Counted from the first letter of the stretch, positions 1 to 6,371 are shown. The stretch is DNA of 12,458 nt from WHSM01 sp050701635 (GCA_050701635.1 JBOGDF010000158.1:1-12458); one strand, 5' to 3'. The notes: generated from the letters alone by a model not told the origin. Program-made: numbers and translations.

Positions 1-1
1 G

Positions 2-793
2 GGCAACGCCGAGCTGGAGGTCCGTGCGCTGTCGCAGGCCGCGCGGGCGGCCCGGATGCGGGGACGGCACGAGGAGTCCGTACGCAACCAGGAAGCCGCC
101 CTGGCCGCGGCGCGGGCGCCCGGGATGCCGGCGGCGCTGCTCGGCCAGGCGCTGGAGTCGCTCGCCAACACGTACGCCGAGGTGTCGCAGTCGGCCCAGG
201 CGCTGCCGCTGTACGAGGAGGCGCTGCAGCTGTTCCGCGAGCAGCGCCGTGACCGCCGGACCGCGCAGGTGCTGCACAGCTACGCGGGCGTGCTGTTCGA
301 CGCCGGCCGGCTGGACGAGGCGGAGCGGGCCGCCACCGAGGCGTTGGCGATCACCGAGGAGATCGGCGACGAGGTCGGTACGGCGTTCGTGCAGACGACG
401 CGTGTCGACATCGACCTGGCAAGGGGCGACTGGGAGCAGGCGGGCCGCCGGGGACAGGGTGCACTGGCCACATTGGAGCGGCTCGACAATCGCTCCGGGG
501 TCGCCTCGGCGCTGCGTTCCCTCGCGGATCTGGCGGTGGTACGCGGGCAACCGGCCGACGCCGTACCGCTGCTGAAGCGCAGCGACCAGATCTGGCGGGC
601 GATCGATCTGCCGGTCGAGCTGGCCCGGGGCCTGGTACGGCTGCAGGCGGCGTACGCGTCGCTGGGCGATCACGAGGCCGCCGCGGCGTACGGCGCCGAG
701 CTGGCGCAGCTGATGACCGAGCTGCAGCTGGCGCCGGGGGCGCTGCGGCTGCCGGAATTCCTGCTGCCGTACGTCAAGGCGGCCACGTCGTAG
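2..793 (+). CDS. TPR-repeat protein, C-terminal part (probable regulator)
   Basis: This frame is open to the left edge and ends in TAG at 791-793, giving 263 residues with the N-terminus outside the window. The product is almost entirely helical, made of roughly 35-40-residue helix-turn-helix repeats rich in Ala, Leu, Glu and Arg. TPR-like signatures include ALPLYEEALQLFRE, AGRLDEAERAATEALAI and RGQPADAVPLLKRS. Arrays of this kind form the C-terminal half of actinobacterial AfsR/SARP, NB-ARC and LuxR-type regulators, where they bind protein partners or tune the ATPase switch. Whether a DNA-binding or NTPase domain lies upstream cannot be seen here, so the regulatory role is an inference. It converges on the histidine kinase gene with only 33 bp between the stop codons. 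An isolated TPR protein is the main alternative. Confidence 0.8.
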   Translation, partial: GNAELEVRALSQAARAARMRGRHEESVRNQEAALAAARAPGMPAALLGQALESLANTYAEVSQSAQALPLYEEALQLFREQRRDRRTAQVLHSYAGVLFDAGRLDEAERAATEALAITEEIGDEVGTAFVQTTRVDIDLARGDWEQAGRRGQGALATLERLDNRSGVASALRSLADLAVVRGQPADAVPLLKRSDQIWRAIDLPVELARGLVRLQAAYASLGDHEAAAAYGAELAQLMTELQLAPGALRLPEFLLPYVKAATS

Positions 794-826
794 GTCTGGA
801 TCGGGACTTTTGGCGGTGCGGGGCCG

Positions 827-2572
827 TCACCGCAGCGGGGCCTGCCAGCGCAGCACCGTACCGCCGGTCTTGCCCGGGCCGGCGTGGAACTCGCCACCCA
901 GCTGCCGCGCCCGCTCGGCGAGGTTGCGCAGTCCGCCCCGGGGCGCGGCGTCGCCGAGCCCCTTGCCGTTGTCGGTGACGGTCAGCCGCACCAGGTCGGC
1001 GAGGGCCTCCACGGTGACCGTGACGGCGGCGGCCTCCGCGTGTCGCGCCGTATTGGACAGTGCCTCCCGCAGCACCGCTAAGAGCTCAGAACGAATCTCC
1101 TCTGGTACGGCGCTCTGCAGCGGCCCGGTCAGCCGTACCGAGGGGGTGCAGCCGAGCGAATCGCTGGCGTCGGTCACCACCGCCAGCAGCTCCGCGCGTA
1201 CGTCCCGTTCAGAGGTGTTACGCAGCCGGAAGATGCTGGTACGGATCTCCTGGATGGTGAGGTCGATGTCCTCCACCGCCTGGTTGAGCCGGCGTACCGC
1301 CTCCGGGCGGGTGGACAGCGGCACCACGGTCTGCAGCTGCAGACCGGTGGCGAACAGCCGCTGGATCACCAGGTCGTGCAGGTCGCGGGCGATCCGGTCC
1401 CGGTCTTCCAGGACGGCCAGCAGCGCCTTGTCCCGCTGCGCCCGGGAGCGCTCCATGGCCAGCGCCGCCTGCCCCGCGAACGCCTCCACGAGCCCGACCT
1501 CGGTAGGTGTGTAGATCGCCGGGCTGCCGCGGCGTACCGCCACCGCTAATGCGCCGTAGACGGTGTCCGCGGTGGCGAGCGGCACCACCATGCCGGGGCC
1601 GCTCTCCATCGGCACCGGCCAGTCGGTGATCTTGCCGAGGTCCTCCACCATGGCGTGCCGGCGCTCGCTCAGTACGGAGGACAGCGCGTCGTCGTTCAGC
1701 ACCACCCGGCCGCCTTCCAGCCCCGATCCGGTGTCTGGGATCGCCACGTCGACGACCAGCTCGTGCGGCGCCAGGTCGTCCCGCAGCAGCACCACCGCGA
1801 TGTCCACCCCGGCGGTCTCCCGGGCCCGCTGCGCCACCAGCCGCAGCGCCTCGGCCTGGTCCACCTCACCCAGCAGCAGGTCGGTGATCTCGGCGGACGC
1901 CTCCAGCCAGCGCTGCCGCTGGCGGCCGCGCTCGTACAGCCGGGCGTTCTCGATCACCACTGCGGCGCCGGCCGCCAGCGCCTGGGCGATCTCCTCGTCG
2001 TCCTCGGTGAACTCGGTACGGTCCAGCTTCTCGGTCAGGTAGAGGTTGCCGAACACCTGCTCCCGGATCCGGATCGGTACGCCGAGGAAGCTGTGCATCG
2101 GCGGGTGGTTCGGCGGGAACCCGTACGAGCGGGAATGCGCGGACAGGTCGCGCATCCGGATCGGCTCCGGCTCCTCGATCAGCAGCCCGAGGATGCCGTG
2201 ACCCTGCGGCAGGTCCCCGATCGCGTCCCGTTCGTCCTGGGTGAGCCCCTGGGTGTGGAACGCGATCAGCCGGCGCCGTTCCGGCCCGATCACGCCGAGC
2301 GCCCCGTACCGGGCGCCGACCAGCTCGCAGGCGGCGGCCACGATCCGGTCCAGTACGGCGGGCAGGTCCAGGTCGGCGCCGATCGCGACCACCGCGTCGA
2401 GCAGCCCGCGCAGCCGTTCCCGGCTGGTCATCACCTCGCGTACCCGGCCCAGCAGCTCCTGCAGCAGCTCGTCGAGCTGCACCTGGCTCATTGGGGGGAT
2501 GCCGAGATCCGCCCACGGTGCCGGCTCGGGCGGGTGCGATTGAGGCGCAGGTGGAGCGGGTGGCACTGCCAC
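827..2572 (-). CDS. Two-GAF sensor histidine kinase, DevS/DosS-like
   Basis: The product has 581 aa. Two GAF domains (about 55-212 and 225-375) precede a HisKA_3 dimerisation helix with DRIARDLHDLVIQRLF and phospho-acceptor His399, then an HATPase_c domain with N-box Asn507 (REALSNTARH) and DNGKGL at 534-539. No membrane segment is seen, so it should be a cytosolic kinase. GAF-A carries GFPPNHPPMHSFLGVP. Its His156 aligns with the haem ligand His149 of M. tuberculosis DosS, and Tyr178 (GNLYL) aligns with DosS Tyr171, so haem-based gas or redox sensing is possible. Related GAF kinases share the HPPM motif, so haem binding is not proven. The GTG at 2572 is chosen because TAGCAT lies exactly 7 nt upstream (leaderless pattern) and no Shine-Dalgarno is present. 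ATG at 2491 is an alternative. The gene follows the AraC gene by 27 bp, and no response regulator gene is adjacent. Confidence 0.93.
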   Translation of the reverse strand: MAVPPAPPAPQSHPPEPAPWADLGIPPMSQVQLDELLQELLGRVREVMTSRERLRGLLDAVVAIGADLDLPAVLDRIVAAACELVGARYGALGVIGPERRRLIAFHTQGLTQDERDAIGDLPQGHGILGLLIEEPEPIRMRDLSAHSRSYGFPPNHPPMHSFLGVPIRIREQVFGNLYLTEKLDRTEFTEDDEEIAQALAAGAAVVIENARLYERGRQRQRWLEASAEITDLLLGEVDQAEALRLVAQRARETAGVDIAVVLLRDDLAPHELVVDVAIPDTGSGLEGGRVVLNDDALSSVLSERRHAMVEDLGKITDWPVPMESGPGMVVPLATADTVYGALAVAVRRGSPAIYTPTEVGLVEAFAGQAALAMERSRAQRDKALLAVLEDRDRIARDLHDLVIQRLFATGLQLQTVVPLSTRPEAVRRLNQAVEDIDLTIQEIRTSIFRLRNTSERDVRAELLAVVTDASDSLGCTPSVRLTGPLQSAVPEEIRSELLAVLREALSNTARHAEAAAVTVTVEALADLVRLTVTDNGKGLGDAAPRGGLRNLAERARQLGGEFHAGPGKTGGTVLRWQAPLR

Positions 2573-2579
2573 ACGGTCG

Positions 2580-2585
2580 ATGCTA
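2580..2585 (-). promoter_or_regulatory. -10-like TAGCAT of a possible leaderless promoter for the kinase
   Basis: On the minus strand TAGCAT fits TANNNT and is followed by 7 nt and then the GTG start of the kinase. This is the spacing expected when transcription starts at the first base of the start codon. It lies in the 27-bp gap after the AraC gene. No good -35 is visible at 16-19 bp, so a promoter separate from the AraC transcript is only a suggestion. Confidence 0.35.
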
Positions 2586-2599
2586 TGCGTCCTGTCTGG

Positions 2600-3622
2600 T
2601 CACCGCCCGCTGAGCCGTCCGGCCGGCGCGGCCCGGTAAGCCCGGGGTGACACGCCGGTACGCCGGGTGAACGCGTGGGTGAACGCGGCGGTCTCCGAGT
2701 AGCCGAGCCGGATCGCGATCTGCTCGATCGACAGCTCCCGGTCGGCGAGCCAGCGTTCGGCGAGAACGATCCGGGCATGGGTACGCAGCTCCCGGAACGT
2801 GGTGCCCTCGGCGGCCAGCCGGCGGCGCAGCGTACGGGCGCTGGTGACCAGCTCGGCGGCGACCTGCTTCAGATCCGGTATCCCGTCGTCGGCGGCGAGC
2901 AACAGCCCTCGTACCTGGCCGGCCATCAGGGTACGCACCTGGCGGCGCCGGATCAGCTCGGTGCACTGCTCGGTGGCCTGCCGGCAGATCCGCGGGTGCG
3001 CCGCCGGCAGCGGCACCCGGCCGACCCCCCGCTCGACCACCGCCCGGTGGTACGGAGCGCCGAACCGTACCTCGCAGCCGAACAGCTCCTGGTACGTCCC
3101 ATGGCCGTACGGCGGTACGTGGCCGAACTCGATGCGGCGCACCGCGTCGACGCCCGGGCACAGCTCGCGGGCCATCACCGAGATCGCCGCCACCTCGTGC
3201 TCCACCAGGAACGCCGCGAGGTCGTCGCCCAGCTGGGGCGGATGCACCGTGATCGCGCCCGGTGCGACCTCCATCCGGCAGAACCCGAACGCCAGCGGGT
3301 AGAGCGCGGTGCCGGCCAGCAGCGCGGCGGCGCCGAGCGTCGGGCTGGTCTGCATCGCCAGCCCCATCGGCCCGTACACGGTCAGGTGGTAGCGCAGCCC
3401 GATCCGTACTCCCAGGGCGGGCTGGTCGCCGAGCGCGCGGACCAGGTTGCGGATCAGCCGCAGCTCCTGCCAGCTCGACACCTCGGCGTGGCTCGGGGCG
3501 AGCGCGTCGGGCTCGATGCCGGTGCCGCGCAGGCAGTCCCTGGCGGAGAGACCGTGCTCGGCGGCGTACCCCAGGAGCAGGTCTACGCTGGCCGCGCCGC
3601 GCTGCATGAGCCAGGTCGCCAT
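2600..3622 (-). CDS. AraC-family regulator with Arabinose_bd-type N-terminal domain
   Basis: The product has 340 aa from ATG 3622. The N-terminal region (about 10-190) matches the layout of the ligand-binding domain of OruR/ArgR-like AraC proteins (Arabinose_bd, PF12625), with ASVDLLLGYAAEHGLS near the start and YGPMGLAMQTSPTLGAAA at about 83-100. The C-terminus holds two helix-turn-helix motifs (about 251-270 and 298-322). The AraC signature is intact around 307-330: LGYSETAAFTHAF followed by GVSPRAYR. Members bind tandem DNA repeats and respond to a small metabolite; the ligand here is unknown. A TTG three codons upstream (3631) is possible, but ATG 3622 is preferred because a TTGATA/TACGTT promoter places the transcription start at it. 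The gene is divergent from the MCE gene and leads into the kinase gene, so it may control either or both. Confidence 0.9.
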   Translation of the reverse strand: MATWLMQRGAASVDLLLGYAAEHGLSARDCLRGTGIEPDALAPSHAEVSSWQELRLIRNLVRALGDQPALGVRIGLRYHLTVYGPMGLAMQTSPTLGAAALLAGTALYPLAFGFCRMEVAPGAITVHPPQLGDDLAAFLVEHEVAAISVMARELCPGVDAVRRIEFGHVPPYGHGTYQELFGCEVRFGAPYHRAVVERGVGRVPLPAAHPRICRQATEQCTELIRRRQVRTLMAGQVRGLLLAADDGIPDLKQVAAELVTSARTLRRRLAAEGTTFRELRTHARIVLAERWLADRELSIEQIAIRLGYSETAAFTHAFTRRTGVSPRAYRAAPAGRLSGR

Positions 3623-3629
3623 GCGCCAC

Positions 3630-3659
3630 AACGTAGGGCGAATTGGCCCCCAATATCAA
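3630..3659 (-). promoter_or_regulatory. Promoter of the AraC gene, leaderless type
   Basis: Reading the minus strand, TTGATA (3659-3654), an 18-bp spacer and TACGTT (3635-3630) form a good -35/-10 pair. Seven nucleotides separate the -10 from ATG 3622 and no Shine-Dalgarno precedes that ATG. A short dyad, ATTGG-CCC-CCAAT (3642-3654), lies inside the spacer and could be an operator. The positions are seen directly; promoter function is inferred. Confidence 0.55.
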
Positions 3660-3680
3660 GAAACTGGCCGCTGAGAACCT

Positions 3681-3709
3681 GTGACCGTGCGATCACTACT
3701 CCGTAATGT
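3681..3709 (+). promoter_or_regulatory. Candidate promoter of the MCE gene
   Basis: GTGACC (3681-3686, four of six matches to TTGACA), a 17-bp spacer and TAATGT (3704-3709, fits TANNNT) precede ATG 3719 by 9 nt. There is no Shine-Dalgarno, so this would also be a leaderless or near-leaderless start, back to back with the AraC promoter. Confidence 0.45.
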
Positions 3710-3717
3710 TCGATCAC
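3690..3717 (+). repeat. Direct repeat CGATCAC, 21-bp period, upstream of the MCE gene
   Basis: CGATCAC occurs at 3690-3696 and again at 3711-3717, start to start 21 bp, which puts both copies on the same face of the helix. One copy sits in the promoter spacer and the other at the expected transcription start. AraC-type proteins typically bind half-sites in direct orientation about two helical turns apart (araI1/I2 is the classic case). This is therefore a reasonable operator candidate for the divergent AraC regulator. Seven-base repeats can arise by chance. Confidence 0.4.
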
Positions 3718-3718
3718 G

Positions 3719-4936
3719 ATGGACCTGGCATCGGTCTCCCCGAAAGCGCGGCTGCTGGCCGCGGCGGTGGCGCTCGCGCTCGCCGCGACCGCGGGCGGAG
3801 TGTGGTGGTATGTGCGCGACACCGGCCGTACGCTCACCGCGCACTTCGAACGCACCGTCGGGATCTACCCCGACTCGGACCTGCGGATCCTCGGCGTCAA
3901 GGTCGGCAAGGTGGTCACCGTGGAGCCGCAGGGCCGCACCGTCAAGGTGACGATGCGGTATTCCCGGAGCTACCCGGTGCCGGCGGGCGCCAACGCCGTC
4001 ATCGTGCCGCCGAGCCTGGTCGCCGACCGGTACATCCAGCTGGTCCCGGCGTACCGCGGCGGGGCTCGCCTGCCGGATCACGCGGAGCTGCCGGCCAGCC
4101 GTACCGTCGAGCCGCTCGAGCTGGACGAGGTGATGTACCAGCTGAGCGAGCTGGTCAGCACGCTCGGCCCCGACGCCGGCAACTCCACCGGGGCGCTGGC
4201 GCGGCTGCTGAAGGTCGGGCGGGCCAACGCGGAGGGCAACGGCGAGCTGCTGGGCCGTACCCTCAACGACCTCGCCACCGCCGCGGAGACCTTCGCCGAC
4301 GGCCGCGGCGACCTGTACGGGACCATCGACAACCTTCACGCCTTCACCGCAGCCCTGGCCGCCAATGACAAGCAGGTGCGCCGCTTCAACGCGCAGCTCG
4401 CCGGCGTCGCCGAGGCGCTGGCCGCCGAACGCGCCCACCTGGCGTCGGCGCTGCGGCACCTGGCGTCGGCGCTGGCCGTGGTCAGCAAGTTCGTACGGGA
4501 CAACCGGGAAGAGCTGGTGCACGACATCAACGCGCTCACCGACATCAGCGCCGTGCTGGTACGCCAGCGCCAGATCCTGATCGACTTCTTCGACATCGGG
4601 CCGACCGCCGCCAGCAACTACTACCTCGCGACCAACCCGAAGTCCGGCACCATCGACACCCGCGTCGACGTGATGGGCCAGTACGACCCGGCCACCTGGG
4701 TCTGTTCGTTGCTGGTGCACGCGCTGTCCTGGGACCGGATCCCGAAGGAGTGCTTCAAGCTGGCGGAGATGCTGCACCGCTCGGGAGCGCCGCTCACCCC
4801 CGAGCTGGCGAAGCTGCGCGGCCTGGCGTTGCCGCTGCCCGGCTCGGCCGGCGGTCCGGCTCCGCGGCCCGACGCCCCGCCCCCCAGCGGCGAAACCGAT
4901 TCCTCGGACCCCACCTTCGGCGGCATCCTCGGCTGA
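3719..4936 (+). CDS. MCE-family (MlaD-like) lipid-transport protein
   Basis: The product has 405 aa. One hydrophobic helix (about 11-32) acts as signal anchor, so the rest should lie outside the membrane. An MCE/MlaD domain follows (about 38-113) with VGIYPDSDLRILGVKVGKV, then VPAGANAVIVPPSLVADRYI and QLVPAYRGG. Next come a long helical segment (about 130-290) likely to form the tube or coiled coil, a conserved-looking C-terminal region containing Cys residues, and a Pro-rich tail ending TFGGILG. MCE proteins bind lipids or sterols and feed an ABC-type importer made of YrbE permeases and an Mkl ATPase. Actinobacterial mce loci usually encode six MCE proteins after two yrbE genes; none of these neighbours is present here. 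The start is chosen from the upstream promoter pattern, as no Shine-Dalgarno is present. Which Mce subtype (A-F) it matches was not determined. Confidence 0.9.
   Translation: MDLASVSPKARLLAAAVALALAATAGGVWWYVRDTGRTLTAHFERTVGIYPDSDLRILGVKVGKVVTVEPQGRTVKVTMRYSRSYPVPAGANAVIVPPSLVADRYIQLVPAYRGGARLPDHAELPASRTVEPLELDEVMYQLSELVSTLGPDAGNSTGALARLLKVGRANAEGNGELLGRTLNDLATAAETFADGRGDLYGTIDNLHAFTAALAANDKQVRRFNAQLAGVAEALAAERAHLASALRHLASALAVVSKFVRDNREELVHDINALTDISAVLVRQRQILIDFFDIGPTAASNYYLATNPKSGTIDTRVDVMGQYDPATWVCSLLVHALSWDRIPKECFKLAEMLHRSGAPLTPELAKLRGLALPLPGSAGGPAPRPDAPPPSGETDSSDPTFGGILG
4436..4474 (+). repeat. 18-bp exact tandem repeat, 21-bp period, in the MCE gene
   Basis: CACCTGGCGTCGGCGCTG is present at 4436-4453 and repeated exactly at 4457-4474, with three bases between. 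The period of seven codons encodes two consecutive heptads, HLASALR and HLASALA, within the helical segment of the MCE protein. This looks like a recent in-frame heptad duplication that would lengthen the helix by two turns. Confidence 0.85.
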
Positions 4937-4995
4937 GCCTGTACCCCCTGACTGGGGTGTTCTCGCGGTTGTTCGGGTATGGGAATGGTGCAAGG

Positions 4996-5002
4996 AAGGA
5001 GG
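4996..5002 (+). promoter_or_regulatory. Strong Shine-Dalgarno fixing the Hsp20 start
   Basis: AAGGAGG lies 6 nt before ATG 5009, inside the coding sequence that an upstream in-frame ATG at 4979 would imply. It selects 5009 as the start. Confidence 0.85.
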
Positions 5003-5008
5003 AGACCG

Positions 5009-5413
5009 ATGACGGCACTGGTATCCCGCCTGTTCGGCGACCTCGGTGACTGGTTCGACACCGACTTCCCGCTGTCCACGACGCGGATGAACACGTTCCG
5101 GGTCGAGGACTACGTCGACAACGGCAACTACGTCGTCCGCGCCGAACTGCCGGGCATGGACCCTGAGAAGGACGTCGCCATCTCCGTACGCCAGGGGTTC
5201 CTGGAGATCCACGCCGAGCGCCGGGAGGAGACGAAGGACAAGTACCACTCCGAATTCCGGTACGGCTCGCTGCACCGTACGGTGCGACTGCCGTCCGGGG
5301 TGGACGAGAAGAAGATCACCGCACGGTACGACAAGGGGATCCTCGAGATCACCGTACCGATGCCGAAGGTCGAAGAGTCGGCCGGCTACACCGTCCCGAT
5401 CAAGAAAGCCTGA
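5009..5413 (+). CDS. Small heat-shock protein, Hsp20/alpha-crystallin family
   Basis: The product has 134 aa, a usual length for bacterial small heat-shock proteins. An N-terminal arm (about 1-30) with SRLFGDLGDWF is followed by the alpha-crystallin domain (about 31-122). It includes YVVRAELPGMDPEKDVAISV, LEIHAERREE and the family consensus ARYDKGILEITVP at 105-117. The C-terminal extension has an IxI-like tail, YTVPIKKA, used in oligomer assembly. The protein is an ATP-independent holdase that binds unfolding proteins in the cytosol. It lies 72 bp after the MCE gene on the same strand and may have its own promoter there, though no HspR/HAIR-type operator (CTTGAGT-N7-ACTCAAG) was seen. It converges with the thioesterase-like gene after 21 bp. 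Family identity is clear. Confidence 0.96.
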   Translation: MTALVSRLFGDLGDWFDTDFPLSTTRMNTFRVEDYVDNGNYVVRAELPGMDPEKDVAISVRQGFLEIHAERREETKDKYHSEFRYGSLHRTVRLPSGVDEKKITARYDKGILEITVPMPKVEESAGYTVPIKKA

Positions 5414-5434
5414 CCGCAGCGCCGCAGCGGCCCC

Positions 5435-5905
5435 TCAGCTGCCGTGAGTACGGAGCTGGTAGAGGCCGTGGGTTGCCGCGACCAGGGTGCCGGCGGTGTC
5501 GGTGAGCTCGGCGTCCAACGTGAAGTCGGCCTTGCCGTTGGCGTCGGCGTCGGCGGCGACTGACGCGACGGTGTCGGCGTCCAGCGACGCGGTGGCGGTC
5601 ACCATCGTGGTCGCTGGGCGCCGGAACCGGATCTGGACTTCTTTCAGCGTCGGGTAGAACCGCGCCGCGTCGAACGTCGGGAGCACGATCGCGCCGCCCA
5701 GGATCTCCGCGACGGTGAACAGCACGCCGGCGTACATGGTGCCCATATGGTTGCTGTTGCCCTCCAGCGGCACCTGACCGACCACCCGGCCGGCCTCCAG
5801 CTCGGTGATCGTCACGCCCATCCGGTGCGCCACCGGGATCATCGCCTCGATAGCGGCGTTGGCCAGCAGCAGGTACGGCGGCTGCCCGGTCTCCTGGTCG
5901 GTCAC
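5435..5905 (-). CDS. Hotdog-fold thioesterase-like protein (PaaI/DUF4442/YiiD_C type)
   Basis: The product has 156 aa, the size of a single hotdog domain. After a helical lead, VTITELEAGRVVGQVPLEGN precedes SNHMGTMYAGVLFTVAEILG (51-70). The latter is the Asn/His-x-Gly segment and long central helix typical of PaaI-like and DUF4442 proteins, with N52, H53, G55 and E67 as likely active-site positions. The second half forms the expected beta strands, ending AATHGLYQLR. Such proteins hydrolyse acyl-CoA or acyl-ACP thioesters; the substrate here cannot be told. The GTG start at 5905 is supported by AAGGAG (complement at 5912-5917) placed 6 nt upstream. It lies 65 bp after the small gene that ends at 5971, with a dyad in the gap, so it may have its own promoter. 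Confidence 0.85.
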   Translation of the reverse strand: MTDQETGQPPYLLLANAAIEAMIPVAHRMGVTITELEAGRVVGQVPLEGNSNHMGTMYAGVLFTVAEILGGAIVLPTFDAARFYPTLKEVQIRFRRPATTMVTATASLDADTVASVAADADANGKADFTLDAELTDTAGTLVAATHGLYQLRTHGS

Positions 5906-5944
5906 GTACGGCTCCTTCGGTCGCTGGTCGGTGCCCTGTTCGCT

Positions 5945-5961
5945 AGTGCAGTCGGTGCACT
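5945..5961. promoter_or_regulatory. Dyad AGTGCA-GTCGG-TGCACT upstream of the thioesterase-like gene
   Basis: Perfect 6-bp arms (5945-5950 and 5956-5961) flank a 5-nt spacer, about 40 bp before the GTG start at 5905 and just after the stop of the preceding gene. No T-tract follows on either strand, so an operator is more likely than an intrinsic terminator. The binding protein is unknown. Confidence 0.4.
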
Positions 5962-5970
5962 TCGCAGAAA

Positions 5971-6204
5971 CTACCCACCGATGCTCCGGACCTGGCTGTT
6001 GACGTCGATCAGGCCTGCGCGCTCAAGGATCGGTAGGGCTCTCCGGTACGCATGGCATGGCCAGTCGGCGCAGGAGTTGGCGAGGCACTGCGCGTAGAAC
6101 AGGCTAGGTATGTGGAGCGCGAAGTCATCCATGGCGCGTCTGATCTCCTCAGCAGTGGGCTGCTGATGGCGAGACGTGGGCATACGCGGAAATGCCTCAC
6201 TCAC
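5971..6204 (-). CDS. Small Cys-containing hypothetical protein (77 aa)
   Basis: I do not recognise a named family. From GTG 6204 the product is 77 aa: a basic N-terminal tail (PRMPTSRHQQ), an amphipathic helix AEEIRRAMDDFALHI, then a segment with Cys40, Cys45 and Cys50 (CLANSCADWPCHAYRRAL), ending in LERAGLID and NSQVRSIGG. The three evenly spaced Cys with a nearby His51 suggest metal binding or disulphides; this is inference. The start overlaps the stop of the upstream mini-gene in a GTGA arrangement, which indicates translational coupling. ATG at codon 8 (6183) is an alternative start. The longer open frame back to 6423 is out of frame with the better-looking upstream gene and is not preferred. 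Confidence 0.6.
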   Translation of the reverse strand: MSEAFPRMPTSRHQQPTAEEIRRAMDDFALHIPSLFYAQCLANSCADWPCHAYRRALPILERAGLIDVNSQVRSIGG

Positions 6205-6356
6205 GCGCAACGTCCCGTCCGGTCGGGTGTGCACCATGGACAGCTCAGCGTCTCGCCACACACCCTGCACCAGCGAAGACTCCGCTTGAAGGTCGCCACG
6301 CCCGCCAGGAACCCGAGCAAGCTGCCCACCAGCAGCGCGATCTCTTCCGTCCACAC
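6201..6356 (-). CDS. Mini membrane protein with zinc-ribbon motif (51 aa)
   Basis: The GTG at 6356 is preceded by GGGAGG with 5-nt spacing, and the frame ends in TGA at 6203-6201. The product has an N-terminal hydrophobic helix (about 6-23: IALLVGSLLGFLAGVATF), then a basic stretch KRSLRW, then CRVCGETLSCPWC, a CxxC-x5-CxxC zinc-ribbon pattern (Cys30, 33, 39, 42), and a short tail with Cys50. It is predicted to be a one-pass membrane protein with a small cytosolic zinc knuckle, judged by the positive-inside rule. It is coupled by a 4-nt GTGA overlap to the 77-aa gene. It is too short for a firm family call, and function is unknown. The clean start signal, motif and coupling argue that it is real. 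Confidence 0.6.
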   Translation of the reverse strand: MWTEEIALLVGSLLGFLAGVATFKRSLRWCRVCGETLSCPWCTPDRTGRCA

Positions 6357-6361
6357 CGCAA

Positions 6362-6367
6362 CCTCCC
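6362..6367 (-). promoter_or_regulatory. Shine-Dalgarno GGGAGG deciding the mini-gene start
   Basis: GGGAGG on the minus strand lies 5 nt before GTG 6356 and supports that codon rather than any upstream start in the frame, which would run through the dyads of the divergent promoter region. Confidence 0.6.
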
Positions 6368-6371
6368 GAGG

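Noticed and set aside
813..833. Hairpin GCGGTG/CACCGC between the TPR and kinase genes as a terminator
   Set aside because: The stem overlaps the kinase stop codon and has no T-run on the exit side in either direction; it is a weak short dyad of the kind expected by chance in GC-rich DNA.
1655..2650. Long rightward open frame opposite the histidine kinase
   Set aside because: It is His/Arg/Pro/Gln-rich low-complexity translation antisense to a gene with clear GAF, HisKA_3 and ATPase motifs; such frames are a by-product of high GC.
4943..4958. ACCCC-CTGACT-GGGGT dyad between the MCE and hsp20 genes
   Set aside because: Arms of only 5 bp, no T-run and no match to a known heat-shock operator; too weak to call a terminator or operator.
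3656..5275. 539-codon leftward open frame opposite the MCE and hsp20 genes
   Set aside because: It runs antisense to two recognisable genes, has Gly/Arg/Gln-rich content and no family motifs.
5421..5431. GCCGCAGCGGC palindrome in the gap between the hsp20 and thioesterase-like genes
   Set aside because: The stem is only 4 bp with a 3-nt loop and has no T-run; not supportable as a bidirectional terminator.
5971..6356. One zinc-ribbon protein broken by a frameshift near 6203
   Set aside because: The stop/start overlap GTGA is a normal coupling junction and each part is coherent on its own, so a frameshift need not be invoked. A sequencing error cannot be excluded from one sequence.
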